64,000 nucleotides of DNA from Candidatus Fermentibacterota bacterium (GTDB taxonomy: Bacteria; Fermentibacterota; Fermentibacteria; Fermentibacterales; Fermentibacteraceae). The stretch spans positions 103,611-167,610 of the forward strand of contig PDSZ01000018.1 in the NCBI GenBank assembly GCA_002748705.1, read 5' to 3'. The position numbers and the translations under genes were made by a program. How positions within the stretch are numbered: the stretch's first letter is position 1; each line of letters starts with the position of its first letter. Below the pieces are notes generated by a model. The model did no database searches. It was not told the origin of the DNA and saw only the letters and a list, made by a program, of their open reading frames with translations. Shown here piece by piece: positions 35,828 through 44,866 of this stretch.

Positions 35828-37095
35828 TAACAGACCTTCTGAGAGCCAAGCGTGACGGCAGAGCAATTCCTTCTGAACAGCTCTATCAGCTTGCATCAGG
35901 TATCGCCAATGGAAGTGTAAGCGATTATCAGGCCAGCGCATTTCTCATGGCTGCGTACATCAACGGCCTGAACTCCGAGGAAACCCTTGCCCTTACAGAA
36001 GCAATGCGTGACAGCGGCGAGACAGTAAGCTGGGAACCGTCTCTTTCACCCCTTGCAGACAAGCACAGTACAGGCGGTGTAGGGGATAAGCTCTCGCTTG
36101 TTCTGGCGCCTATGGCAGCTTCCATAGGTATCAGGGTTCCAATGATAAGCGGAAGGGGTCTCGGCCATACCGGAGGCACTCTGGACAAGCTTGAATCCAT
36201 ACCTGGATTCAATGTGAATCTCTCAATGGAACAGTTCAGGGAACAGGTTGATAGTCTGGGGGTATGCATGATAGGCCAGACAGACAGTCTTGCCCCTGCA
36301 GACAGGAAACTCTATGCCCTCAGGGACGCAACCTCCACAGTGACCTCAATACCGCTTATCTGTGCCAGCATACTCTCCAAGAAACTTGCTGAAAATCCTG
36401 ACATTCTTGTTTTTGATGTAAAGTGCGGCAGCGGCGCTTTCATGACTGAACTCACTGAAGCAACTGAACTTGCTGAACTGCTTGTAAGAACATCTCAGCT
36501 TTCCGGCAAGAAAGCCAGTGCGCTGATAACCTCAATGAATGTTCCTCTGGGGTTCACCGCAGGAAATGCCCTGGAAGTACAGGAATCCATTGATATCATG
36601 AGGAACAGAGGGCCTGCTGATGCCACTGAACTTACTGTCCGTCTGGTCTCACAAATGGCAGAGCACGCAGGAATCCCTGAAAGCGAGCAGCTCTGTTATG
36701 AAAACCTGGCCAGCGGAAAGGTCTTTGACCTGTTCAGCAGAATGGTAGAAGCCCAGGGCGGTGATCTGGAAGCCTTTGAGTCGCTTCCCCAGGCACCTGT
36801 GATAATAGATGTAAGAGCAGACAGAACAGGTTACTGGTACGGCCCTGATGCCCTCACTGTAGGCCGCGAGGTCAGGGCTTTAGGCGGCGGCAGATTCAGA
36901 ATTGAAGATACTGTTGACCCTCTTGTTGGGTGGGCTCAGGAAATATCATGCGGCTCGCCTGTGGAAAACGGTACTGTTCTCGGGCTTGTTCACGCCTCAG
37001 ACCTTGAAGCAGGAAAACTGGCTGCAGCACGGATTGCTGAAAGCTTCACATGGGACAGGCTTTCAGAACCTCTTGTTCTCTCGGAGGTACACTGA
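35818..37095 (+). CDS. pyrimidine-nucleoside (thymidine) phosphorylase
   Basis: 425 residues of the thymidine/pyrimidine-nucleoside phosphorylase family, which splits pyrimidine nucleosides with phosphate into base and (deoxy)ribose 1-phosphate. Motifs: LLRAKRDG at the start, DKHSTGGVGDKLSLVLAPM (phosphate site), SGRGLGHTGGTLDKLESIPG and YALRDATSTVTSIPLI, all strongly conserved. Start is ATG 35818 or ATG 35824; the latter overlaps the previous stop as ATGA and may be the real one. Together with the secreted nucleotidase it suggests nucleoside scavenging. Confidence 0.94.
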   Translation: MVMITDLLRAKRDGRAIPSEQLYQLASGIANGSVSDYQASAFLMAAYINGLNSEETLALTEAMRDSGETVSWEPSLSPLADKHSTGGVGDKLSLVLAPMAASIGIRVPMISGRGLGHTGGTLDKLESIPGFNVNLSMEQFREQVDSLGVCMIGQTDSLAPADRKLYALRDATSTVTSIPLICASILSKKLAENPDILVFDVKCGSGAFMTELTEATELAELLVRTSQLSGKKASALITSMNVPLGFTAGNALEVQESIDIMRNRGPADATELTVRLVSQMAEHAGIPESEQLCYENLASGKVFDLFSRMVEAQGGDLEAFESLPQAPVIIDVRADRTGYWYGPDALTVGREVRALGGGRFRIEDTVDPLVGWAQEISCGSPVENGTVLGLVHASDLEAGKLAAARIAESFTWDRLSEPLVLSEVH

Positions 37096-38798
37096 TGAGG
37101 CCTCTGGAGCCCTCTGCAGTTCCTGCAACTCTTCTTAGGGACCAGGTTATTTCCCGGTCTGCGTTCGACAGGTACAGGAGGCTTGCAGAGAACTCAAGCG
37201 AGAATCCCCTTTCTCTGCTGGTTTCAAGCGGAATAATCGGTGAAGAAAGACTGTTCAGGCATCTGGCGGAACTGGCAGGTATTCCTTACGCTGATCTGGA
37301 TCCTCTGGAGCTTGACTATCAGTCGGTTACAGAGAGCCTTCCAGGAGCTTTTGCCCAGGCCAACGGTCTGGTTGCATTCAGAGATGACGGTGAATCAATA
37401 CACATTGCCACCAGCAGGGTGCCTTCAGATGCTGAACTGGATGATATGGAACACATGCTGGGAAAGAGGATAGAACTTTATCTCAGCCGCCCAGGTGCCA
37501 TAGACAAGGTCATTCGCCAGTTCTACGGCCTTCACAGTTCAATTCTGGCTGCAACGAAAGAACTGTCCTCAGAAGAGAAAGTCGATCTCGGAAATCTTGA
37601 GAGGTTCGTTGACAGCACTGCCGACAGGTCCATTGAGCCAACGGACAAGCCGGTTATCAACGCGGTAAACCATCTTTTTCAGCATGCATTTGAAGAGAGG
37701 GCCAGCGATATTCACATTGAGCCCCACCGTGAGAATACAATTGTCCGTTTCCGAATAGACGGTGTTCTTCATCTTGTATACAGGCTCCCGGGCAGACTCC
37801 ATCTGACCATCGCCAGCAGAATCAAGATGATTTCCGGGCTGAACATCGCAGAGAAAAGAAGACCGCAGGACGGCAGAATAAGAACCATGTTCCAGGGTAA
37901 ACCTGTTGAGATTCGATGTTCCACTGTTCCGGTTTCCTTCGGTGAAAAGATAGTTCTTCGAATACTTGATCCAGGGGTGCTGATGCAGGATCTCTCAGCG
38001 CTGGGTTTTGAGTCGGTGGATTTGAGCAGGTATGAAAACCTCATACACAATCCCAATGGTCTTATACTGGTAACCGGCCCCACTGGAAGCGGCAAAACTA
38101 CAACACTCTATTCCAGCCTGACCGCTGTTTCCACAGAAAGCAACAATGTTACCACCATTGAGGATCCTGTGGAGTTCGTTACAGACGATTTCAATCAGAT
38201 TTCTGTTCAGCCGGCAATTGATCTTACCTTTATAACAGCTCTCAGGTATGTACTCAGGCAGGATCCTGACATAATCATGGTCGGTGAGATAAGAGACAGG
38301 GAAACAGCTGTCAGTGCCATGCGAAGCGCTCTCACAGGTCATCTTGTTCTCAGCACCCTTCATACCAACGACTCTGCGTCAACGGTGATAAGGCTGATGG
38401 ATATGGGCGTTGACCCGTATCTCCTGGTGAGCACACTGAGGGGTATCGTTGCCCAGAGGCTGGTCAGAACCATCTGTCCCCACTGCCGGATTCAGTATGA
38501 ACCTGATAGTTTTCAGAGAAAGGTGCTGGGAATTGAAACCGGTATATCGCTCACAAAGGGCTCAGGATGCCGTGAGTGCAGAAACACAGGTTACAAGGGG
38601 AGAACAGCGATTTTTGAAATTATGCTTATAAATGAGGAAATGCGGACTGCCATGCTTGCAAGGGCTTCAATGGGAAGCATAAGAGAGCTTGCAGGGAAGT
38701 CGGGAATGCATACACTGAGAGAAGCAGGAATCATAAAGGTACTGCAGGGAGTGACAACAGTGGATGAACTTGTAAGAGTTACGGCAGGTACAATGTGA
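37095..38798 (+). CDS. GspE/PilB-type secretion or type IV pilus assembly ATPase
   Basis: 567 residues from ATG 37095 (TGATG coupling, CGGAGGTAC ribosome site). An MshEN-like N-terminal domain (LLVSSGIIGEERLFRHLAELAGIPYADL) is followed by the ATPase core: ASDIHIEPH, Walker A GPTGSGKTTT, Asp box EDPVE, Walker B DPDIIMVGEIRDRETA, His box LSTLHTNDSA. A tetracysteine zinc site (CPHC ... CREC) lies near the C-terminus. It powers pseudopilus or pilus assembly. No pilin, GspF or secretin gene is adjacent, so the rest of the machine is elsewhere. Confidence 0.93.
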   Translation: MRPLEPSAVPATLLRDQVISRSAFDRYRRLAENSSENPLSLLVSSGIIGEERLFRHLAELAGIPYADLDPLELDYQSVTESLPGAFAQANGLVAFRDDGESIHIATSRVPSDAELDDMEHMLGKRIELYLSRPGAIDKVIRQFYGLHSSILAATKELSSEEKVDLGNLERFVDSTADRSIEPTDKPVINAVNHLFQHAFEERASDIHIEPHRENTIVRFRIDGVLHLVYRLPGRLHLTIASRIKMISGLNIAEKRRPQDGRIRTMFQGKPVEIRCSTVPVSFGEKIVLRILDPGVLMQDLSALGFESVDLSRYENLIHNPNGLILVTGPTGSGKTTTLYSSLTAVSTESNNVTTIEDPVEFVTDDFNQISVQPAIDLTFITALRYVLRQDPDIIMVGEIRDRETAVSAMRSALTGHLVLSTLHTNDSASTVIRLMDMGVDPYLLVSTLRGIVAQRLVRTICPHCRIQYEPDSFQRKVLGIETGISLTKGSGCRECRNTGYKGRTAIFEIMLINEEMRTAMLARASMGSIRELAGKSGMHTLREAGIIKVLQGVTTVDELVRVTAGTM

Positions 38799-40201
38799 GC
38801 AGAAGAATATTTATCGCGGCTGTTCTTTTCGCTCTCCTTTCAGGGTGCGGAGAACAACAGGGTGAAACCGTTCCGTCAGCTGCTTCAGACACAACTGTCG
38901 TCAGAACAATGCCTGAAACTCCCCTTGAGGTAGCCCTTCAGTTCTCGAACCTTCTGGGCATGAATGATCCTGAGTGTATTGAGCTTCTTGCTCCTGAGCT
39001 GAAGGATTCAGTTGTTTCCACCGGTTTCTCTCCCTGGGAATTCTTCGGCAGATGGCGGGGCTTTGACCAGGGGGGCAGGCTTACCCCTGTTCTTCCAGGT
39101 CCTGACAGCCTCTACAGAACCAGTTACTACTGCTCCATAGTCAGGCTTGAGGAACTGCCGCCTGTAATACGAATGGATTTTGTTCTGCTGAATGGTTCCT
39201 GGTTCATAGAGCGCATTGAGAATGAGCTTACTGGAAATGCCATTGATTCCCTCAGTGTTGAGTATCAGGCTGCTGTTATTCTCTCGAATCCTGATCTTCT
39301 CAGAGAGATGCGACTTGCAGGAATGCTTCTTAAAGATGTAGATCTGGACAGAGAGGTTCACTGGTCTTCTTGGCATGCAGCTGAGGCAGCAGGCACATCC
39401 TTTGAAGATTATGTTGCAGGTCTCTCTCAGGAGAGTTATTCAGTTATGGCTCTGAGCAATGTAAGGGCAGCTGCCAAACTTCAGATAGTGCAGGACAGAG
39501 CCACTTTTCAGGTAACCGATTTTCCTGTTGAACTCAGGGAACTGGTTGCTGCCTGGCGTGAGCTTGCATATCTGGAAAAAGCAGTTCTGCGGGCGAACCA
39601 CGAAGCAATGCAGAACCTGAGACAGACAGGGACATGGATGGGCCCTGATGTGCAGGAGGAAGAGGAGAGGATTGCTTTTCTTCGCAGTGTTTTCTTTGCT
39701 GTTGACGCACTGATTGAAGAGAGGGATACCCTTTCCAGAACATATCCTGCGCTTCTCACATGCGGAAGCAGTGAACCTCTGGAAACCCTTCTGATATACC
39801 TTGATCCACACCAGCTGGAGCAGAAGGTGGAGAGCGACATAGGCATTCCTGTCTGGAGGGCTCTGGGAGTTGACATGAACGGTGATCCGGACCCTGAACG
39901 GGTGGTTTACTGGGCAGGTGATATCTATCTCTTTCTTGGAACACCTACAGGATACAGACTTGTCTGGAGAAGCTGGAAAGATTTTCAGAGCGATTTTCAC
40001 AGCCAGTTCGGAACCCAGACAGGTCCGGCAGGTTACAGAAGCGTGGTTCTTGTGGGAAACACAGGGCAGTACGAATATGAACTCTCCCTTTCAGCAGATG
40101 GTAAGCCGCTCTTTACAAGAAAAGAGATTCCTGCGGACTCTGTTCAGGTTCAGGACGACCTGCTCATTGAGAGTCCCCTGTTGAACGGAGCAGGCAACTG
40201 A
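38795..40201 (+). CDS. hypothetical lipoprotein
   Basis: 468 residues from a GTG overlapping the ATPase stop. Lipoprotein signal with lipobox LSGC (Cys about 18) and a Ser/Thr-rich linker. The early part (PLEVALQFSNLLGMNDPECIELLAP...SWFIERIENE) has the look of an NTF2-like domain, followed by a helical middle section and a C-terminal beta-rich part with DMNGDPDPERVVYWAGDIYLFLGTP, similar to calcium-loop/VCBS-like units. No family recognised. It sits directly before PBP1A and could be an envelope cofactor of it (context inference). Confidence 0.75.
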   Translation: MSRRIFIAAVLFALLSGCGEQQGETVPSAASDTTVVRTMPETPLEVALQFSNLLGMNDPECIELLAPELKDSVVSTGFSPWEFFGRWRGFDQGGRLTPVLPGPDSLYRTSYYCSIVRLEELPPVIRMDFVLLNGSWFIERIENELTGNAIDSLSVEYQAAVILSNPDLLREMRLAGMLLKDVDLDREVHWSSWHAAEAAGTSFEDYVAGLSQESYSVMALSNVRAAAKLQIVQDRATFQVTDFPVELRELVAAWRELAYLEKAVLRANHEAMQNLRQTGTWMGPDVQEEEERIAFLRSVFFAVDALIEERDTLSRTYPALLTCGSSEPLETLLIYLDPHQLEQKVESDIGIPVWRALGVDMNGDPDPERVVYWAGDIYLFLGTPTGYRLVWRSWKDFQSDFHSQFGTQTGPAGYRSVVLVGNTGQYEYELSLSADGKPLFTRKEIPADSVQVQDDLLIESPLLNGAGN

Positions 40202-42411
40202 TGAAGAAAACACTTGCAGCAGTCGGTTACTGGTTTGCTGTAACTGCTGTTATTGGCGTGGCTTTCTCCGCAGGATTTCTTCACAGAGTCTGGAGTGACA
40301 GCGCTGAAGCCTTCAGTGAAGCAAGAGGCAATCTTCTTGTGGCAGGCCTGAGAGGAAGTGAGCCGGTAAGTGCCACCAGAATCTATGACTGCAATGGGGA
40401 AGAACTGGCAACAGCCTTTGTTGAGAACAGGTATCCTGTAACACTGGATCAGGTGAGCCCCTGGGTTATTCGCGGTTTTATTGCCACAGAGGACAGAAAC
40501 TTCTATACCCATTCCGGCATTGATCTTCAGGGAATATTCCGAAGTGTTGTTCACAATATCAGAACGGGAGCCAGCCACGGAGGCAGCACAATAACACAGC
40601 AGCTGGCCAGGGGTCTTTTTCTTCAGCAGGATCAAACCTATCAGAGAAAGATTCAGGAAGCTTTCATTGCAATGGAGATTGAACGACAGTTCTCCAAGAA
40701 CGAGATAATGGAGATGTACCTGAACCAGATATACTACGGCTCCGGTGCCCACGGAATAGAGGCTGCCGCAAGAACATATTTCAGCGGTTCAACAGCTGCT
40801 GAACTTACCCTTGCCCAGTCTGCTATGCTGGTAAGAATGGTGAAAAACCCCAGCGGTTTCAATCCCCTGAGGAATCCTGACAGGTGTCTTGCGCAGAGAA
40901 ACATAGCCCTTTCCATGATGGCTGATCACCGGGTTATAACTGAGGAGCAGATGGCTGAAACATCAGTACTTCCTCTGGGGGTGAATGTTCACAGGTATGA
41001 ACTTGAACAGGACTGGGACTATTTCACCGAGTATGTGAGACAGTACCTTGTGAGCAGGTACGGCTGGTCTGCGGTTTACGAGCAGGGGCTTGAGGTCTAC
41101 ACCACTCTGGATCCTGAAATGCAGCAGTTCGCCGAAGAAGCCATTGACAGCGTGCTGGTTTCAAAAGAACCGTTTTGGGACCCTGTTACCGATCAGTGGG
41201 TCTCTGATGGTGAGCGCCTCAGATATGAGAGTTCATGGACACACTGGCAGGCAGTTGAGGATTCCACTGCCGGCGCTCCTGATTACATACAGGGTGCCCT
41301 GGTTGCAGTTGATCCATCCACAGGATACATAAGGGCAATGGTTGGAGGAAGGGATTTTCAGGACAGCGAGTTCAACAGGGCTACTCAGTCCAGAAGGCAG
41401 CCAGGAAGTTCTTTCAAGCCATTCTTCTATGCAGAGGCCATAGAGCAGGGCTGGTCGCCAGGGAGTGTGATTCTTGATCAGCCTGTTGTGGTTGACCTTA
41501 ATCCTGGAAGCTGGCGTCCAAGGAACTATGACAGAGAGTTCCATGGCATGGTGACCCTCAGAGAGGCACTTGCCCGTTCCTTCAATGTGAGCGCGGTAAG
41601 ACTGGGAGACGCAGTTGGAATAGAAACAGGAGCTGCCCGTGCTGCGGCAATGGGGATTACATCCAGGCTTCCTGTGGTGAATTCACTGCCTCTTGGGAGT
41701 TGTATGGCTAACCCTCTTGAGATGGCAAGGGCCTACATTCCCTTTGCAAACGGTGGTATTGCCAGAAACACAACTGCCATACTGCAGGTTGATGACAGGT
41801 ATGGGAATGTACTTGAAAGCAACCGGCAGCCTGATCCTGGAAGAAGAGTTCTCAGTGAAACAGGAGCCTACCTTATGAACAGCATGCTCCAGTCTGTTCT
41901 TCGGGCAGGTACAGGAACAGGCGCCCGCTGGTACTGGGGTGGCCCTTACGCAGGAAGGGAAGCAGGAGGAAAAACCGGAACCACAAGTGACTATGCAGAT
42001 GCCTGGTTTGTAGGCTTTACTCCTGATCTTGTTGCGTCAGTGTGGGTTGGATACGACAATCATGTGGTAAGAATGCGTCTTCAGAATGGCAGGGGACAGT
42101 CGGGAAGCAGTATTGCCCTTCCTGTATGGAACGCCTTTATGAGGAAGGTGTTTGCAGACGCGGACCCCTCAGAAGCCCCTGTGTTCCCAGGCCCTGAACC
42201 TGGAACCGTTGAGAATGCAGTTATCTGCAAGATCACAGGCCAGCTGGCCAATGCCGCCTGCGCGGAAAACGCCCGTGAAGGACTTTTCTGGAAGGGTGCT
42301 GCCCCTGCATCCTATTGCATGCTCCATACAGACAGTACAGGTTTTGCCTCTGATACCACCCTTGGAGAATTCACCGATTTTGACAGGAACTTCGGCGGAG
42401 GAGGTTTTTGA
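40201..42411 (+). CDS. penicillin-binding protein 1A (bifunctional GT51 transglycosylase/transpeptidase)
   Basis: 736 residues, class A PBP. N-terminal TM helix; GT51 domain with EDRNFYTHSGID (catalytic Glu), GGSTITQQLARGLFL, RKIQEAFIAMEIE and EMYLNQIYYG. The transpeptidase domain has SxxK in PGSSFKPF, SxN in RSFNVSA and KTG in GGKTGTTSDYADAWFVGF. It polymerises and crosslinks peptidoglycan at the inner membrane. TGATG coupling to the lipoprotein; the next gene starts 2 nt after the stop. Confidence 0.96.
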   Translation: MKKTLAAVGYWFAVTAVIGVAFSAGFLHRVWSDSAEAFSEARGNLLVAGLRGSEPVSATRIYDCNGEELATAFVENRYPVTLDQVSPWVIRGFIATEDRNFYTHSGIDLQGIFRSVVHNIRTGASHGGSTITQQLARGLFLQQDQTYQRKIQEAFIAMEIERQFSKNEIMEMYLNQIYYGSGAHGIEAAARTYFSGSTAAELTLAQSAMLVRMVKNPSGFNPLRNPDRCLAQRNIALSMMADHRVITEEQMAETSVLPLGVNVHRYELEQDWDYFTEYVRQYLVSRYGWSAVYEQGLEVYTTLDPEMQQFAEEAIDSVLVSKEPFWDPVTDQWVSDGERLRYESSWTHWQAVEDSTAGAPDYIQGALVAVDPSTGYIRAMVGGRDFQDSEFNRATQSRRQPGSSFKPFFYAEAIEQGWSPGSVILDQPVVVDLNPGSWRPRNYDREFHGMVTLREALARSFNVSAVRLGDAVGIETGAARAAAMGITSRLPVVNSLPLGSCMANPLEMARAYIPFANGGIARNTTAILQVDDRYGNVLESNRQPDPGRRVLSETGAYLMNSMLQSVLRAGTGTGARWYWGGPYAGREAGGKTGTTSDYADAWFVGFTPDLVASVWVGYDNHVVRMRLQNGRGQSGSSIALPVWNAFMRKVFADADPSEAPVFPGPEPGTVENAVICKITGQLANAACAENAREGLFWKGAAPASYCMLHTDSTGFASDTTLGEFTDFDRNFGGGGF

Positions 42412-42412
42412 T

Positions 42413-43192
42413 ATGCCTGATGCTGTCTTCATAATACTTGCGGTATGTATTGCGGCGGTTCTTTTTCTGGGATACAGGCTTATCAAGTCCCCTGTATGGA
42501 AGCAGAGGCAGCTGCAGAAGGCTTCTAAAATGGCTGCTGAAGGCCGTGTGGATGATATGATAGAGTACCTTGAGAAGAACAGAGATTCAAAGAAGGTATC
42601 ATGCCCTCTCACCAATGCTCTCATCTTTTACTTCATAAGAAGCGGTGAAGTGGACAGGGCTGAAAAAGTGGTTATGCAGGCTGTAGGCAAAGGAGACCAG
42701 AGCGGAACAGCTTATGCCCAGATGGCATACATAGCACAGCAGCGAGGTGACATCGAAAATGCAGAGAATTTCTACAGAAAGGCAATGGAGGTTGAACCGC
42801 AGCTCGCAGGAACAATGAAGGTCAACCTTGCAGCACTTTTTATAAACGGTGACAAGAGACTGGATGAGGCTGAAAAGCTCCTTGAGGAGGCTCTGGAAGA
42901 ACGGGAAGGTTCCGGCAAAAGCGGTGTCTATCTGAACCTTGCCATGCTTCACATGAAGAAAAAGGACCTCTCCAGGGCACGAATGTATGCTGTAACATCA
43001 GCTGAACTGCTTCCGGATACGCCGCTTACTCTGATGGGAAAAGCCCAGGCTCTTGCCCTTGCCGCAAGGTGTTCCGCAGGCCTGGGTGACAGGGGAGAGG
43101 CCAGAAGGCTGGCAGGAAAAGCGGTAAAGACAATGGACGGTATGCCCGGTTCAGATAAGCTTATGGAAGAGCTGAAAGACCTTACCTCCTGA
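42413..43192 (+). CDS. membrane-anchored TPR protein
   Basis: 259 residues from ATG 42413, preceded by GGAGGAGG inside the PBP gene; an open frame extends upstream to 42152 but only shadows the PBP. One N-terminal TM helix (VFIILAVCIAAVLFLGYRLI), then ~200 residues of TPR helices (AYAQMAYIAQQRGDIENAENFYRKAMEVEP; GVYLNLAMLHMKKKDLSRARMYA). Probably a protein-interaction platform on the cytoplasmic or periplasmic face; partner unknown. Confidence 0.83.
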   Translation: MPDAVFIILAVCIAAVLFLGYRLIKSPVWKQRQLQKASKMAAEGRVDDMIEYLEKNRDSKKVSCPLTNALIFYFIRSGEVDRAEKVVMQAVGKGDQSGTAYAQMAYIAQQRGDIENAENFYRKAMEVEPQLAGTMKVNLAALFINGDKRLDEAEKLLEEALEEREGSGKSGVYLNLAMLHMKKKDLSRARMYAVTSAELLPDTPLTLMGKAQALALAARCSAGLGDRGEARRLAGKAVKTMDGMPGSDKLMEELKDLTS

Positions 43193-44115
43193 TGAAGAAA
43201 GCCTTATGGGCAGTTGCTGCAGCCATTGCCGTCTACACTGTTCTGGTGCTCCATTCAGATATGGGAAAGGTTTCAGATGCGGCAGGTGCGATTCACCCTG
43301 GCTGTATACCTCTCTTCCTGATACTTCCTTTAGCCAATTACTATCTCAGATATCTCAAGTGGCAGTATTTTCTCAGAAGAGTTAAAGTTATTGTTCCTGC
43401 CGTAGAGAGCCTTCGTGTTTTCATTGCCGGTTTCTCCATGACAGTATCTCCAGGGAAAATGGGTGAGCTGCTTAAATGCGCTCTTCTGAAAAAAATGAGG
43501 GGCGTGCCGGTGGAGACCACAGGTTCTGTGGTGGTTGCAGAAAGGCTTACAGATCTGATAAGCATGGTTCTGCTGGCCCTTGCAGGGGCGCTTGTCACCG
43601 GTAGTTCCCTCGGTATTCCCGCTTCCATTGCAGGAACTGTTTTCGTTGCATCAGCCATGTTCTTTCTTCTTAACCGCAGTGCCTGGAATCTCTTTGAGAG
43701 GGTGACAATGAAGATTCCATTCATGAGGAAAAGGAGCCATCTCTTTCTGGGTTTCAGAGAGGCTGCAGTGGCTCTTCTGGATGTGAGAAGCATGGCGGTT
43801 TCAGTTCCTCTGGGAATGCTCTCATGGGGAATAGAGGCAATGGTGCTCTCTGTGGCTGCTGCTTCCATGGGAGCTTCTCTGCCCTGGGGCGCTGCACTTC
43901 TCTCACATGCTGCAGGAAGCGTAGCCGGCGCTGTTTCAATGATTCCAGGGGGCCTTGGGCTCACAGAGATAACCATAGACGGCATTATGAGCGGCTATAT
44001 GCCTGAAGCTGTATCTACTGCAACGACCCTTCTTATGAGATTTGCAACACTGTGGTTCAGCGTTCTTCTGGGAGTGGCTGCACTTGCTGACCTTAAACGA
44101 AGGAACAGGGATTAA
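43192..44115 (+). CDS. UPF0104/YbhN-like membrane protein (second paralogue)
   Basis: 307 residues with about eight TM helices and the same family marks as the 6.6-7.6 kb gene: YLRYLKWQYFLRRV, SPGKMGELLKCALL, ERLTDLISM and the late SMIPGGLGLTEITIDG motif. Likely a lipid-linked-substrate flippase-like protein; the substrate is unknown. Last gene of the + operon. Its TAA stop overlaps, tail to tail, the stop of the candidate precursor peptide on the other strand (TTAA, 44112-44115), leaving no space for a terminator. Confidence 0.85.
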   Translation: MKKALWAVAAAIAVYTVLVLHSDMGKVSDAAGAIHPGCIPLFLILPLANYYLRYLKWQYFLRRVKVIVPAVESLRVFIAGFSMTVSPGKMGELLKCALLKKMRGVPVETTGSVVVAERLTDLISMVLLALAGALVTGSSLGIPASIAGTVFVASAMFFLLNRSAWNLFERVTMKIPFMRKRSHLFLGFREAAVALLDVRSMAVSVPLGMLSWGIEAMVLSVAAASMGASLPWGAALLSHAAGSVAGAVSMIPGGLGLTEITIDGIMSGYMPEAVSTATTLLMRFATLWFSVLLGVAALADLKRRNRD

Positions 44116-44378
44116 AGGCCGCTGCCCACATCTCCAGGATTGATAAGCCTTGAACTCTCTGAGGACTGGCTGCCGTTGTTGAAAAGCCTGTTGGAGTTCA
44201 CGCTTCCGCCCATGCCCGGGCAGAGAGGGGCTGAGTTGGGGTTACCTCCTGAAGTACAGTTGTTGGAACCGGAAGAAGGTGTACTGCCGGAACTGCACTC
44301 TGCGTTCCAGCCGTTTTCTGCCGCATCCACTATTCCAACCAGTACAGGCGGAGAATACGATTCAGGAAAAAGGTTCAT
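44112..44378 (-). CDS. candidate RiPP precursor peptide
   Basis: 88 residues from ATG 44378, with AGGAG 9 nt upstream (TTG codons at 44384-44387 lie between). It is the last ORF of the radical SAM operon. The N-terminal 27 residues are leader-like (YSPPVLVGIVDAA...). From Cys28 the composition changes sharply to Ser, Gly and Asn with almost no charged residues for 35 positions. Three Cys (28, 41, 53) are spaced 13 and 12 residues; the first two are CSSG and CTSG, the third CPGMG. There is no signal peptide or fold. This composition, the position and the absence of any other candidate make it the probable substrate of the two radical SAM enzymes. No homologue recognised. Confidence 0.68.
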   Translation of the reverse strand: MNLFPESYSPPVLVGIVDAAENGWNAECSSGSTPSSGSNNCTSGGNPNSAPLCPGMGGSVNSNRLFNNGSQSSESSRLINPGDVGSGL

Positions 44379-44476
44379 CTTCAACAACTCCTGTCCTTGC
44401 TCGCAGAATGTGTATCTTACAACCTGCCATGACCTGACTGTTCAGGAAAGATGGCAGTTTTCACTGCTCAACAATA

Positions 44477-44866
44477 CTACCACAGTATTTTTCTGACAAT
44501 AGCGCACCATATCCTTACCACAGGTTTCGGAGCAAGCCACTGCCTGATACGAATTTTTCCCACAGGTACATATCGTCCCCTTCTCAGTACCCCTGTTACA
44601 ACCGGCAGTTTCTGCGAACATTTAAAAGTCCTTCTGCCTCTGTCGGTTCCGGAACGGTCTCCTGATGAGATGATGTGCACTTCGCTGCCTGAAAAGCTGA
44701 CAGAGTTTATTCTGTGAACAGCTGAACAGCTCTTTCCTGGAAAGACAGCTATCATTCCCTCTTTCAAGTTGCAGGTGTTTTTCTCCTCAGCTCTGAGAAT
44801 GTCTCCTGGAATAAGGTTCGGCCACATGGAAAAACCTCTGATACCGTTCTTAATTGTTCTGCTCAA
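44477..44866 (-). CDS. short S24/S26 signal-peptidase-like protein (Ser/His type)
   Basis: About 129 residues if translation begins at TTG 44866 (inside the 3' end of the kinase-like gene); a longer frame to 44977 mostly overlaps that gene. GFSMWPNLIPGDIL carries the signal peptidase I/LexA-type SMxP catalytic serine motif followed by the conserved GD. Farther on, AVHRINSV supplies the histidine motif typical of SipW/ER-type peptidases that use Ser-His instead of Ser-Lys. The hydrophobic C-terminus (VVRIWCAIVRKILW) could be membrane-associated. In this operon it is the best candidate leader peptidase for the precursor; this is inference. Confidence 0.7.
   Translation of the reverse strand: MSRTIKNGIRGFSMWPNLIPGDILRAEEKNTCNLKEGMIAVFPGKSCSAVHRINSVSFSGSEVHIISSGDRSGTDRGRRTFKCSQKLPVVTGVLRRGRYVPVGKIRIRQWLAPKPVVRIWCAIVRKILW

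Noticed and set aside
43341..43985. 214-codon - strand frame opposite the second YbhN-like gene
   Set aside because: Arg/Ala/Thr-rich shadow translation; the + strand frame has family motifs and TM helices.
44140..44496. + strand frame opposite the precursor-like peptide
   Set aside because: No ribosome binding site. It would be a lone + ORF inside a - strand operon, and the - strand frame has AGGAG, ATG and a leader/core organisation.
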